NCBI RefSeq assembly: GCF_003248515.1
Contig: NZ_QFOB01000004.1
Span: 62,001-126,000, forward strand
DNA length: 64,000 bases
DNA from: Sphingomonas sp.
GTDB lineage: Bacteria > Pseudomonadota > Alphaproteobacteria > Sphingomonadales > Sphingomonadaceae
Direction: 5' to 3'
Shown here: positions 29,818 to 38,609 of the stretch, one piece after another
Layout of the letters: each line of letters starts with the position of its first letter
Numbering within the stretch: the first letter of the stretch is position 1
Program-made: the position numbers and the translations under genes
The notes under the pieces: model-generated
Told to the model about the DNA's origin: nothing
Seen by the model: the letters and a program-made list of their open reading frames with translations, nothing else
Database searches by the model: none

Positions 29818-30645
29818 ATGCCCCCGCCGGTCCTGCCGCCGCTTCGCGAGGTGATCGCGAAATATGGGCTGAGCGCGGAGAAGGCGCTCGGGCAGAATTT
29901 CCTGCTCGACGGCCAGCTGCTGGATCGCATCGCCCGCGTTCCGGGCGATCTGGCGGATGCCTCCGTCTATGAAGTCGGCCCCGGCCCCGGCGGTCTGACG
30001 CGCGCGCTGCTGGGCGCGGGCGCGCATGTCGTGGCGGTCGAGCGCGATCGCCGCTGCCTCGTTCCGCTGATCGAACTGACCAACGCCTATGACGGCCGCC
30101 TCACCGTGATCGAGGGCGACGCGCTGGATCAGGATGAGGCCGCGCTCGCCGGGCGCGGTGCCCATATCGTGGCGAACCTGCCCTATAATGTGGGCACCCC
30201 CCTGCTCGTGCGCTGGCTGAGCGCCGCCGATTGGGCGCCGTGGTGGGCTTCGCTCACGCTGATGTTTCAGAAGGAAGTGGCCGAGCGGATCGTCGCGAGG
30301 CCGGATACGGATCATTACGGGCGGCTCGCCGTGCTCGCCCAATGGCGATCAAGGCCGCGCATCGCCTTCACCGTCAATCGCGCCGCCTTCGTGCCGCCGC
30401 CCAAGGTGATGTCCGCTGTGGTGCATATCGTGCCATCCGAAGCGCCGGAGGGCGTCCGGCTGGCGACGCTGGAGCGGATCACCGCCGCCGCCTTCGGCCA
30501 GCGGCGCAAGATGCTGCGCCAGAGCCTTAAGGGCGTGCCCGGCGCGCTGGAGGCGCTGGAGGCGCTGGGCATCGAGCCGACACGACGGGCGGAAACGCTG
30601 GCCGTCGCGGATTACGTCGCGCTGGCCCGCACGCTGGACGCCTGA
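29818..30645 (+). CDS. rsmA: 16S rRNA dimethyladenosine transferase
   Basis: 275 residues, ATG at 29818 (a GTG one codon earlier is possible). Motifs: KALGQNFLLD, the SAM-binding EVGPGPGGLTRALL and the catalytic NLPYNVGTP. It dimethylates two adjacent adenosines near the 3' end of 16S rRNA during small-subunit maturation. It is the last gene of the lptD operon; a hairpin (30670-30694) follows. Confidence 0.95.
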   Translation: MPPPVLPPLREVIAKYGLSAEKALGQNFLLDGQLLDRIARVPGDLADASVYEVGPGPGGLTRALLGAGAHVVAVERDRRCLVPLIELTNAYDGRLTVIEGDALDQDEAALAGRGAHIVANLPYNVGTPLLVRWLSAADWAPWWASLTLMFQKEVAERIVARPDTDHYGRLAVLAQWRSRPRIAFTVNRAAFVPPPKVMSAVVHIVPSEAPEGVRLATLERITAAAFGQRRKMLRQSLKGVPGALEALEALGIEPTRRAETLAVADYVALARTLDA

Positions 30646-30669
30646 GCCGCCCGCTCGCTTCGCCCCCGA

Positions 30670-30694
30670 TCATCCCGAACGCGACCCGGGATGA
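30670..30694. terminator. Hairpin between converging rsmA and EF-hand gene
   Basis: The arms TCATCCCG (30670-30677) and CGGGATGA (30687-30694) are perfectly complementary with a 9-base loop. It lies between two stop codons on opposite strands. This is the common sphingomonad CATCCCGG-type intergenic palindrome and may act as a bidirectional terminator. Confidence 0.45.
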
Positions 30695-30714
30695 CGATCA
30701 CCCGCGAAGAGGGC

Positions 30715-31182
30715 TCAGCTCTCTTCCTCTTCCTTCGCCCCTGCGGGCGGACACACCACCCTCGCCGCCGCCTTGCGCACCACGCGCGTCGTGGCGAATT
30801 CCACCGGCGTCAGCGTCGCATCATGATCGGCATCGGCGGTCGCGAATTTGGTGGTGGTCTTGATCGCCCATTCGTCGAAGCTCAGCCGGCCATCGCCGTT
30901 GGCATCCAGCCTGGCGAAGGCCTTGCGCCGCGAAGCGAGATATTCCTCGCGCGCGACCGCGCCGTCCTTGTCCCTGTCATAACGGGCGAAGCGACGCTCC
31001 TCGCGGGTCTTCTCGCTGGCCACGGGCGGCTCCGGGGTCGCCTCGCCTTCCTCCCCGGAGGCGCGCGCCGCCGGGGGCGGTGCGATGCTCCCGGATTGCG
31101 CATCGGCATTGCCGCGCCAGATCAACACACCCCCGCCCGCCAGCAGCAGTGCCGCCGCCGCGCCCACCAGATAGCGCCACAT
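30715..31182 (-). CDS. Membrane-anchored EF-hand calcium-binding protein
   Basis: 155 residues. The start ATG at 31182 is preceded by GGGGGGAGA. One N-terminal transmembrane helix or uncleaved signal (YLVGAAAALLLAGGGVLIW) is followed by a Glu/Pro/Ala linker. Three EF-hand loops then follow: DRDKDGAVAREE and DANGDGRLSFDE are canonical, while DADHDATLTPVE lacks the central Gly. It probably binds calcium in the periplasm. It is followed on the same strand (upstream in position) by the phytoene-synthase-like gene, but no joint role is known. Confidence 0.8.
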   Translation of the reverse strand: MWRYLVGAAAALLLAGGGVLIWRGNADAQSGSIAPPPAARASGEEGEATPEPPVASEKTREERRFARYDRDKDGAVAREEYLASRRKAFARLDANGDGRLSFDEWAIKTTTKFATADADHDATLTPVEFATTRVVRKAAARVVCPPAGAKEEEES

Positions 31183-31215
31183 TGCTCGTCTCCCCCCGGA
31201 GTGACGGGGGCGAGA

Positions 31216-31902
31216 CTATCGTCCGGTGAGGCTGCGCACCAGCATCCGCGCAAGGCGGCCGGGCGCGCCCTGCCTGCGTGGCCCCGGATCGGCCGCGTCG
31301 CGCGGCACCAGCGCGGCCAGCGCCGCCAGCGGGCGCGACGGGCGAGACCATCCGCCGCCCCTGATCTCGCCGGCCGCGTCGATCGCGCGCGCGCGCGCCG
31401 CCACCCGAATCGCCTCGTCCGAATGGCGATGCGCGAGATCGGCGAGCGCCCAGCCCTCCCCCGCCCGCGCCAGCCGATCGTCCGAAGCCCCGAGCAGGCG
31501 GGCAGCGGCAAGAAACAGGGAAGCGCCGCGCTCACGGCCATGGCGCGCGGCGACATCCTCCTCGCCATCGATCAGCGCCGCCCAGCCACCCTCTATGTCC
31601 GACAGCATCCGCCCGGTGATGCCGTGTGGCAACGCCTGTTCCGCCAGCAGGGCCAGCAAAGGCTCGGCCGGCGCCGCTTCGCGATCCAGCCGCTCCAGCG
31701 CCTCCCGCCACCAGGCGAGGCGCATCAGGCCGATCATTGGTTCTGTGGTGGTGCCGACGATGTTTCCCAGCCGCTCGTCCAGCGCGAAAATCGCGGCGAG
31801 GCCGGGGCGGAGAGACGCGGGCGCATAGGTCACGGCCAGCGCGCGCTCGGGATCGGCAAGGGGCGGGAGGACAGTGCCCCCCGCTGGCATTTTCGCTGTC
31901 AT
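31216..31902 (-). CDS. Squalene/phytoene synthase family protein, NDUFAF6-like
   Basis: 228 residues from ATG 31902, preceded by AGGGG; a longer start at 31929 is less likely. The all-alpha fold of the family is suggested by ALAVTYAPASLRPGLAAIFALDERL and by LMRLAWWREALERL, the latter typical of the NDUFAF6-type branch linked to complex I assembly in eukaryotes. The Asp-rich motifs needed for prenyl diphosphate catalysis are not visible, so it is probably not a carotenoid enzyme. The true role in bacteria is unknown. Confidence 0.7.
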   Translation of the reverse strand: MTAKMPAGGTVLPPLADPERALAVTYAPASLRPGLAAIFALDERLGNIVGTTTEPMIGLMRLAWWREALERLDREAAPAEPLLALLAEQALPHGITGRMLSDIEGGWAALIDGEEDVAARHGRERGASLFLAAARLLGASDDRLARAGEGWALADLAHRHSDEAIRVAARARAIDAAGEIRGGGWSRPSRPLAALAALVPRDAADPGPRRQGAPGRLARMLVRSLTGR

Positions 31903-32011
31903 ATCGGCCCCTGCGATGCTCCGGTGCATGCAGGAGTCCGGAGCCGCGAGCCACGCCCGCAGAGCCCCGGGCTCCCGCTTTCACGGCAGCACCGCTGAGA
32001 AGGACGGCCGC

Positions 32012-33400
32012 TTACTTGTAGCAGACCTTCTTGGCCGACTCGACGACGTCGCTCACCTTGATCATCGCCGCCGTCTCCAGATTGGCGGCATAAGGCAGCG
32101 GCACATCGACATTGGTGACGCGAAGCACGGGGGCGTCGAGATCGTCGAAACCCTCTTCCATCGCGATCGCCATGATTTCGGACGCGACCGAGCAGGTCGG
32201 CCAGCCCTCTTCCACCACGACCATGCGATTCGTCTTGGCGAGGCTCTTCAGCACCGTCTGCTTGTCGAGCGGGCGGATCGTGCGCAGATCGATCACCTCG
32301 GCATCGATCCCCACCTCGGCCAGCTGCTTGGCGGCTTCGAGGCTGACGCCCACGCCGATCGAATAGCTGACGAGCGTGACGTCCTTGCCTTCCTTCGCGA
32401 CGCGGGCCTTGCCGATCGGCAGAACATAATCGTCAAGCTTCGGCACCTCGAACGACTGGCCGTAAAGCAGTTCGTTCTCGAGGAAGACGACCGGATCGTT
32501 CGAACGGATCGCCGCCTTCAGCAGGCCCTTCGCATCGGCCGCCGAATAAGGCGCGATCACGATCAGGCCCGGCACCGCCGCATACCAGGGCGCATAATTC
32601 TGGCTGTGCTGCGCGCCGACGCGCGCGGCCGAACCGTTCGGACCACGGAACACGATCGGGCAGCGCATCTGGCCGCCGGACATGTAATTGGTCTTGGCCG
32701 CCGAATTGATGATGTGATCGATCGCCTGCATGGCGAAATTGAACGTCATGAATTCCACGATCGGCCGGAGGCCCGCCATCGCGGCGCCCGTGCCGATGCC
32801 GGCAAAGCCATATTCGGTGATCGGCGTATCGATAACGCGCTTCGCCCCGAATTCCTGCAACAGCCCCTGGGTCACCTTGTAGGCGCCCTGATATTCGGCG
32901 ACTTCCTCACCCATCACGAAGATGCGCTCGTCGGCGCGCATTTCCTCGGCCATCGCGTCACGCAGCGCCTCGCGCACCGTCGTCTTCACGAGTTCGGTGC
33001 CCTCGGGAACCTCGGGATCGTCCACCGTATCGGCCACGGCGGCGACCAGATCGCGCGCGGCGGTTTCCATCTGCTTGGGCGCCTCGCCGCCTTCTGGCGC
33101 GGGGGCAGCCGCCTTGGGCGCCTCGGCCTTGGGTGCGGGCGCGGCGGAGGCATCCTCGTCCTCACCGGCGATCATCGCGATCACGGTGCCCACCTTCACC
33201 CCGTCCGTCCCTTCGGCGACGAGGATCTGGGAGACAGTGCCTTCGTCGACGGCCTCGAATTCCATCGTGGCCTTGTCGGTCTCGATCTCGGCGAGGACAT
33301 CGCCGGACTTGACGGTATCGCCTTCCTTGACGAGCCATTTGGCGAGCGTGCCTTCCTCCATCGTGGGAGAAAGGGCGGGCATCTTCAGTTCGATCGGCAT
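32012..33400 (-). CDS. pdhB: Pyruvate dehydrogenase E1 beta subunit with N-terminal lipoyl domain
   Basis: 462 residues, longer than a plain E1 beta because the first 80 residues are a lipoyl domain (lipoyl-Lys in EIETDKATMEFE) joined by an Ala/Pro linker. This is typical of alphaproteobacterial PdhB. The catalytic part starts near residue 140 (TTVREALRDAMAEEM) and includes FVMGEEVAEYQGAYK. With pdhA it decarboxylates pyruvate and acetylates E2. It starts 12 bases after the pdhA stop. The E2 gene is not in the window. Confidence 0.95.
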   Translation of the reverse strand: MPIELKMPALSPTMEEGTLAKWLVKEGDTVKSGDVLAEIETDKATMEFEAVDEGTVSQILVAEGTDGVKVGTVIAMIAGEDEDASAAPAPKAEAPKAAAPAPEGGEAPKQMETAARDLVAAVADTVDDPEVPEGTELVKTTVREALRDAMAEEMRADERIFVMGEEVAEYQGAYKVTQGLLQEFGAKRVIDTPITEYGFAGIGTGAAMAGLRPIVEFMTFNFAMQAIDHIINSAAKTNYMSGGQMRCPIVFRGPNGSAARVGAQHSQNYAPWYAAVPGLIVIAPYSAADAKGLLKAAIRSNDPVVFLENELLYGQSFEVPKLDDYVLPIGKARVAKEGKDVTLVSYSIGVGVSLEAAKQLAEVGIDAEVIDLRTIRPLDKQTVLKSLAKTNRMVVVEEGWPTCSVASEIMAIAMEEGFDDLDAPVLRVTNVDVPLPYAANLETAAMIKVSDVVESAKKVCYK

Positions 33401-33412
33401 CTGGACCCTATC

Positions 33413-34507
33413 TCAATAGGTGTCGACGAGAACGTCGGTGTAGAGCTCGGACAGCTCCGGCTCGGGGCTCTCTTCGGCGAAGGCCGCGCTGTCCGCGACG
33501 ATCTTGCGAATGTCCTTGTCGAGCGCCTTCAGGTCGTCGGCGGAAACGCCGGCACCTTCCAGGATCTTGGCGAGGTGATCGATCGGATCGCTCTTGTCCC
33601 GCACCGACTGCACTTCTTCGCGGCTGCGATACTTGGCCGGATCGGACATGGAGTGGCCGCGATAGCGATAGGTCTTCAGCTCCAGCAGGATCGGGCCCTT
33701 GCCGGCCTGCACCCAGGCCTTGGCTTCCTCGGCGGCGCCACGCACGGCGAGCACGTCCATGCCATCCACCTGGATACCCGGGATGCGGAAGCTCTCGCCG
33801 CGGCGATACAGCTGGTCCTCGGCCGATGCGCGGTTCACCGAGGTGCCCATCGCATACTGGTTGTTCTCGATCACGAAGATCACGGGGAGCTTCCACAGCT
33901 CCGCCATGTTGAAGCTTTCGTAGACCTGGCCCTGATTGGCCGCGCCATCGCCGAAATAGACGAGCGCGAGGCCCCCATCTTCGGCATATTTGTGCTTGAA
34001 GCCAAGACCGGCGCCGATCGAGACCTGCGCGCCGACGATGCCGTGGCCGCCGTAGAAACCATGCTCGACCGAGAACATGTGCATCGATCCGCCCTTGCCG
34101 CGGGAGATGCCGGCGGCTCGGCCGGTGAGTTCGGCCATGATGACGTTGGGATCGATGCCGTAAGCCAGCATGTGGCCATGGTCACGGTAACCGGTTACCA
34201 CCGAATCGCGGCCCACCGTCAAGGCGGACTGAAGTCCTACAGCGACAGCCTCCTGGCCGATGTAGAGGTGGCAGAAACCGCCGATCAGGCCGAGACCATA
34301 AAGCTGGCCCGCCTTTTCCTCGAAGCGGCGAATGAGAAGCATTTGCCGATAGAATTCAAGCATTTCCTCCTTGGAGGCGGCATAAGGCTTGGGTTCATCG
34401 GGGCGTTCGCGATTGCCGATGCCGGCGGGCGTGGCGACCTTGGTCGCGGTTGCTGCGGGCGCGGCGGCCTTCGCGCGCGGGCTTCGTGGTGTTGCTGCCT
34501 TCGCCAA
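33413..34507 (-). CDS. pdhA: Pyruvate dehydrogenase E1 alpha subunit
   Basis: 364 residues from a TTG at 34507 with AGGAG about 9 bases upstream; a frame extension to 34573 also begins with TTG but lacks a ribosome site. The N-terminus is an Ala/Lys/Pro-rich tail, then the E1 alpha domain begins at about 45. It includes the ThDP-binding FGDGAANQGQVYESFNMA and the phosphorylation-loop-like RYRGHSMSDPAKYR. It forms the heterotetramer E1 with pdhB. Confidence 0.94.
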   Translation of the reverse strand: MAKAATPRSPRAKAAAPAATATKVATPAGIGNRERPDEPKPYAASKEEMLEFYRQMLLIRRFEEKAGQLYGLGLIGGFCHLYIGQEAVAVGLQSALTVGRDSVVTGYRDHGHMLAYGIDPNVIMAELTGRAAGISRGKGGSMHMFSVEHGFYGGHGIVGAQVSIGAGLGFKHKYAEDGGLALVYFGDGAANQGQVYESFNMAELWKLPVIFVIENNQYAMGTSVNRASAEDQLYRRGESFRIPGIQVDGMDVLAVRGAAEEAKAWVQAGKGPILLELKTYRYRGHSMSDPAKYRSREEVQSVRDKSDPIDHLAKILEGAGVSADDLKALDKDIRKIVADSAAFAEESPEPELSELYTDVLVDTY

Positions 34508-34722
34508 GGATAGCGGCTCCTGTCGGGGGGACGATGGTGCGCCCGTATAAGCGCTGCCACCGCTGGACGGCAATGACCTCTTCAGATCCCTTTTCCGGCG
34601 AAGTTCGTCTGTTTCCCAGCCGTTTCCGCAGGATCGCGGATTCCTCGCGGCAAAGAGCGGCTGATGGCTCCACCGCGGCCCTGCGATTTACAAAAATGCA
34701 ACCATGATGCCGAAATTGGCAC

Positions 34723-35031
34723 TCAGTTGCGCGTGATGATCACTTCGTCGGGCCGGACCTGTCCGGTCTGGCGGCGGACCAGCTCATCCGCATAATCGGG
34801 ATCCACGTGGCGCGGATCGAGCAGATTGGCGTGATGCTGCAGCCGGTCCCGCTCCGCCTTCAGCCTTTCCAGCGTGGCGAGATGTTCGGCTGTCTGGCGG
34901 CGATAGCCGGCCAGTTGCAGCAGCCCGTTTTCGCCGAAAACCGCGAAGCCCGCAAAATGCGCGATGACGAACAGCGCCAGGGCCGGCAGCGCGGCGGACT
35001 TCATCAGGGAAAGGGCGGAGCGACGCGACAT
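34723..35031 (-). CDS. ftsB: Septum formation initiator family protein FtsB/DivIC
   Basis: 102 residues: one transmembrane helix near residues 12-32 (ALPALALFVIAHFAGFAVFG), then a coiled coil (LATLERLKAERDRLQHHANLL) and a short C-terminal part (VDPDYADELVRRQTGQVRPDE). This is the pattern of FtsB/DivIC, which with FtsL and FtsQ recruits late division proteins. It lies upstream of pdhA on the same strand with a gap of about 215 bases, an arrangement frequent in alphaproteobacteria. No clear ribosome site precedes the ATG at 35031. Confidence 0.82.
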   Translation of the reverse strand: MSRRSALSLMKSAALPALALFVIAHFAGFAVFGENGLLQLAGYRRQTAEHLATLERLKAERDRLQHHANLLDPRHVDPDYADELVRRQTGQVRPDEVIITRN

Positions 35032-35183
35032 TCGAAAAAAGACAGAATCACAATCGACTCAAGCGTTCAAGCGAAATGGTGCGCAAGGAATCGGAAGTGC
35101 GCTTATTCCTGTGGATGCCGAAATCCGGCGTGGCGGATCGTTTCGGCGGCGGATCGGGGCGTGTCGCCTGCCCGACCTCGGAG

Positions 35184-36383
35184 TCACCACAGCTGGGGAA
35201 TTTCCCAGTTCCGCCCCACTTCCAGCGCGCGGAAACGATCGGGCGCGATTCCCTTTTCCGCCAATGTTCTGGCGAGCAGGGCCGGCGGCTCGTCCACGCC
35301 CTCGCCAGCCAGACGGAACGTGCCCCAGTGGATAGCGAGCGCATGGCCTGCGCCCAGCGCGCGGAACGCCGCGACCGCCTCCACCGGGCCGATATGGTTG
35401 CCGGACATCAGTTCGCGCGGCTGATACGCGCCGATCGGCAGGATCGCGAGCCGATAGGGCCCGTCATGCGCCGCCTGCGCGGGCCAGCTGCCATCGCCCC
35501 ACCCCGTATCGCCGGCAAAGAAGAGATTGCCGCCCGGCAAGGTGACGGTGAAACCGGACCAGAGCGCGCGGTTGCGATCGCTCATCCAGCGCGAGCCCCA
35601 GTGATGGACGCGCTCGACGATGACCTCGATGGGGCCGACCACACTCCCGTCGGCCAGCGTTCGGGCGGGCCTCACCGCCACGCGCTGCCCCCAATCCCTC
35701 GCGATCGCCTTCGCCCCGGATTGCGCGATCACCGTATCATTGCCCAGGCTCGTCACGATCAGCGGATGATCCCGCTCCCACAGCCGCCGCAACGTCGCCA
35801 GATCCATGTGATCGTAATGATCGTGGCTGACCAGAACGAGATCGATCTTCGGCAGATCCTCGAAACGGATGCCTGGATCACGCACCCGTGAAGGGCCCGT
35901 CACGCCCCATGGGCCGGATTTCGCGGCATAGATCGGATCGGTCAGGATATTGATGCCGCCCGCCTGCACCAGCACGGTGGCATGGCCGATCCAGGTGACG
36001 AACATCCGCCGGGGATCCACCTTCGCCACGCAGCGCGCCCAGCTCTCCACCACGCGCCCGTTCGGGCAGGCGGTGCCCTCGGCAGCGGGATAGCCGGGCC
36101 TGATCGCGACATGATCGGGCCACGCGCTGCGATCCTGACCGGTGAGGAAGCGGGCCAGCATCACGGCCGGAACACGCTTCTGCGTGCCCCCCGTGCCGAA
36201 TTCGCCATCGGGATTGAAGAAATGCGCGCCGTCGAAATGATCGGTCACGGGTCCGCGATAATAAATGCGGTCGAGGAAGGGCGGCACCACCACCGGCGCC
36301 AGCAGGGCCAGGATCAGCATCCACAGCAGGATGGTGCCCAGCCGGCGCAACCATGTCCGCGATGTGCGAGGCTGATCGGTCAT
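35184..36383 (-). CDS. Membrane-anchored metallo-beta-lactamase-fold hydrolase (UlaG/NAPE-PLD-like)
   Basis: 399 residues from ATG 36383; the longer open frame upstream is antisense to the MAPEG gene. An N-terminal transmembrane helix (residues 15-35) is followed by the MBL domain: WIGHATVLVQAGGINILTDPI, the metal motif SHDHYDHMDL, then FAGDTGWG and AIHWGTFRL, with the last metal His. This layout matches the NAPE-PLD/UlaG-like lactonase or phosphodiesterase branch. The anchored protein likely works in the periplasm. Substrate unknown. It is divergent from the MAPEG gene. Confidence 0.83.
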   Translation of the reverse strand: MTDQPRTSRTWLRRLGTILLWMLILALLAPVVVPPFLDRIYYRGPVTDHFDGAHFFNPDGEFGTGGTQKRVPAVMLARFLTGQDRSAWPDHVAIRPGYPAAEGTACPNGRVVESWARCVAKVDPRRMFVTWIGHATVLVQAGGINILTDPIYAAKSGPWGVTGPSRVRDPGIRFEDLPKIDLVLVSHDHYDHMDLATLRRLWERDHPLIVTSLGNDTVIAQSGAKAIARDWGQRVAVRPARTLADGSVVGPIEVIVERVHHWGSRWMSDRNRALWSGFTVTLPGGNLFFAGDTGWGDGSWPAQAAHDGPYRLAILPIGAYQPRELMSGNHIGPVEAVAAFRALGAGHALAIHWGTFRLAGEGVDEPPALLARTLAEKGIAPDRFRALEVGRNWEIPQLW

Positions 36384-36519
36384 CACGCAGGCGCATCGGC
36401 GGGATTTCGCGCTTTGTCCAGCGGCCGAACGTCGCATGATAGCGTATTGCATACCTAACACAGCCGGTGTATCGTTACGATAGCAGAACGGAATCACCCG
36501 ATGCGGCGGGAGAGATGCG

Positions 36520-36915
36520 ATGCGGATCGAAATGACGTTGCTGGGCGCGACCATCCTGCTCGCGCTTGTCCAGATCATGCTGACGGCGCAGGCGCGCACG
36601 CAGCAATATGGCACCAAATGGAATATGGGCGCGCGTGATGCCGAAATGCCGCCGCTCAACGCGCTGGCCGGCCGGCTGCTGCGCGCGCAGCACAATCTGT
36701 TCGAAACGCTGCCGCTTTTCATCGGCGCGCTGCTGGGCGCGGCTTATGCGAACCGGCTGGGCACGCTCACGGAAATCGGCGCGAGCCTCTATTTCGGCGG
36801 CCGTGTCCTCTATGTGCCGCTTTATGCGGCGGGCATCCCGGTCGTCCGCTCGCTGGTGTGGATGGCCTCCGTGCTGGGGCTCGTGCTGATTCTCTGGGCG
36901 CTCCTCATCGGCTGA
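36520..36915 (+). CDS. MAPEG family membrane protein
   Basis: 131 residues with four hydrophobic segments. The characteristic MAPEG sequence is visible (PLNALAGRLLRAQHNLFETLPLF, with the Arg-Ala-x-x-Asn-x-x-Glu core, near residues 45-67). Members are glutathione-dependent transferases or peroxidases, but bacterial ones are mostly uncharacterised. A ribosome site GGGAGA precedes the start. Divergent promoters must lie in the 136 bases shared with the MBL gene. Confidence 0.85.
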   Translation: MRIEMTLLGATILLALVQIMLTAQARTQQYGTKWNMGARDAEMPPLNALAGRLLRAQHNLFETLPLFIGALLGAAYANRLGTLTEIGASLYFGGRVLYVPLYAAGIPVVRSLVWMASVLGLVLILWALLIG

Positions 36916-37062
36916 TAGCCTCGCCGGGGCGCGATGGGGGCATCGATCGCGCGGAGCCTTGATCGCGCGGCGCCATGCCCGAAATCACGCCGCCGGATAC
37001 AATTCGGAAGCGAACGTGCCGGGCGCTTCCACTTCGGGCGATCAGGCTCTAGACGATGGCCG

Positions 37063-37443
37063 ATGCCTCCCCTGCTCCTCGTCATGATCGGCGGCGCCAT
37101 CGGCGCCGGCTTCCGCTTCCACATCGGCAATGTCGCGCTCCGCAATCTCGGGCCGCAATTCCCGTGGGGCACGTGGATGATCAATCTGCTGGGCGGCTTC
37201 CTCATGGGCATCCTTGCGGGCACGCTCGCCAAGGGCCCGGCGCTCCAGGGCGAGCCGCTGCGCCTGTTCCTGGGCGTGGGCGTGCTGGGCGGCTTCACCA
37301 CCTTTTCGGCCTTCAGCCTGGAAACGGCGAACATGCTGATCCGCGGCCAGCATGTGCAGGCGGCGGCCTATGCCGTATCGTCGGTGGCGGGATCGGTGCT
37401 GATGCTGTTCGTGGGCCTGCTCCTTACGCGGGGCATGGCGTGA
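37063..37443 (+). CDS. crcB: Fluoride exporter CrcB/Fluc
   Basis: 126 residues with four transmembrane segments and the family hallmarks GGAIGAGFRFHIG, PWGTWMINLLGGFLMG and GGFTTFSAFSLE (Phe-box and central Thr). It forms dual-topology dimers that let fluoride out. The start ATG at 37063 gives the usual length; the frame to 36934 adds a non-homologous tail. Its TGA overlaps the GTG of the next gene. I saw no fluoride riboswitch in the 147 bases upstream. Confidence 0.93.
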   Translation: MPPLLLVMIGGAIGAGFRFHIGNVALRNLGPQFPWGTWMINLLGGFLMGILAGTLAKGPALQGEPLRLFLGVGVLGGFTTFSAFSLETANMLIRGQHVQAAAYAVSSVAGSVLMLFVGLLLTRGMA

Positions 37444-38555
37444 GCGGCGAGGCGGCCCTGCCCGCCGGCGAGGCGCGCAGCTTCACGATCGCGGAGGACG
37501 ATCACGGCATCCGGCTGGATCGCTGGTTCAAGCGGCACATGCCGGATGCGAGCTTCAACATCGTCTCGCGCTGGGCGCGCACCGGCCAGTTGCGGCTGGA
37601 TGGCAAGCGGATCGCGCCAGGCGACCGGATCGAGGCGGGCCAGGTGCTGCGCGTGCCGCCGCTGGAGGCCGCCCCCGCGCCGGCCCCACGCGCGAAGAAT
37701 GAGCGCCCGCCGCTTCCGCCAGAGGATCTGGAATTCATCCAGAGCTTCGTCCTCCACAAGGATCGCGCGGCGATCGTGATCGACAAGCCGCCCGGCCTCG
37801 CCACGCAGGGCGGCACCAAGACGGATCGCCATGTCGATGGCCTGCTCGATGGGCTGCGCTTCGAGGCGGAGGGCCGGCCCAAGCTGGTCCACCGGCTCGA
37901 CAAGGATACGAGCGGCGCGCTGCTGCTGGCGCGCTCGGCCGGCTCCGCCGCGCATTTCGCCAAGGCTTTTTCCAGCCGCACCGCCAAGAAGCTCTACTGG
38001 GCGCTGATCGTAGGCGTGCCCTCGATCGAGGATGGCATGATCGAGCTTCCCATCGGCAAGCAGCCGGGCACGGGCGGCGAGAAGATGTATGTCGACGAGA
38101 AGGAGGGCCTGCCTTCCCGCACGCGCTATCGCGTCGTCGAGCGCGCCGGCAATGCCGCCGCCTGGGTGGAATTGCAGCCCTTCACCGGCCGCACGCATCA
38201 GTTGCGCGTCCATATGGCCGCGATCGGCCACCCGATCGTGGGCGACGGCAAATATGGTGGGCAGGATGCCTTCCTCACCGGCGGAGTCAGCCGCAAGCTG
38301 CACCTGCATGCGCGCCGCATCCGCATCGATCATCCCGATGGCGGCAAGCTGGACGTGACGGCCGAACCGCCGAAGCATTTTCTCGAAAGCCTCCAGCATC
38401 TGGGCTTCGACATGTCGCTGGGCGACGCGCTGCCGATCGACGAGCCGAAGTTCAGCGATACGGCCGAAGGCAAGAAGAAGGCCGTCAGCGCCGCCGCCAA
38501 GACCCGCCGCAAGGAACGCAAGGGCGAGAGGCGGTCGCGCGGGAGCGGGCGGTGA
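37440..38555 (+). CDS. RluA-family 23S rRNA pseudouridine synthase
   Basis: 371 residues from GTG 37440, which overlaps the crcB stop (GTGA), suggesting translational coupling. An S4 RNA-binding domain is near residues 18-75 (GIRLDRWFKRHMP), and the catalytic domain has the signature HRLDKDTSGALLLARS with the active Asp. A later RTHQLRVHMA motif and a Lys/Arg-rich C-terminal tail (KKKAVSAAAKTRRKERKGERR) follow. It is probably an RluC- or RluD-type enzyme; the exact target uridines cannot be read. Confidence 0.9.
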   Translation: MSGEAALPAGEARSFTIAEDDHGIRLDRWFKRHMPDASFNIVSRWARTGQLRLDGKRIAPGDRIEAGQVLRVPPLEAAPAPAPRAKNERPPLPPEDLEFIQSFVLHKDRAAIVIDKPPGLATQGGTKTDRHVDGLLDGLRFEAEGRPKLVHRLDKDTSGALLLARSAGSAAHFAKAFSSRTAKKLYWALIVGVPSIEDGMIELPIGKQPGTGGEKMYVDEKEGLPSRTRYRVVERAGNAAAWVELQPFTGRTHQLRVHMAAIGHPIVGDGKYGGQDAFLTGGVSRKLHLHARRIRIDHPDGGKLDVTAEPPKHFLESLQHLGFDMSLGDALPIDEPKFSDTAEGKKKAVSAAAKTRRKERKGERRSRGSGR

Positions 38556-38609
38556 GCCGCCTTGCCGGCCTGCCGAACCCGTTTCAGCGGATAGCCTGAG
38601 GCACGGCCG

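Noticed and set aside
36916..37062. Fluoride riboswitch before crcB
   Set aside because: I looked for the conserved crcB RNA core and found no convincing match in the 147 bases upstream.
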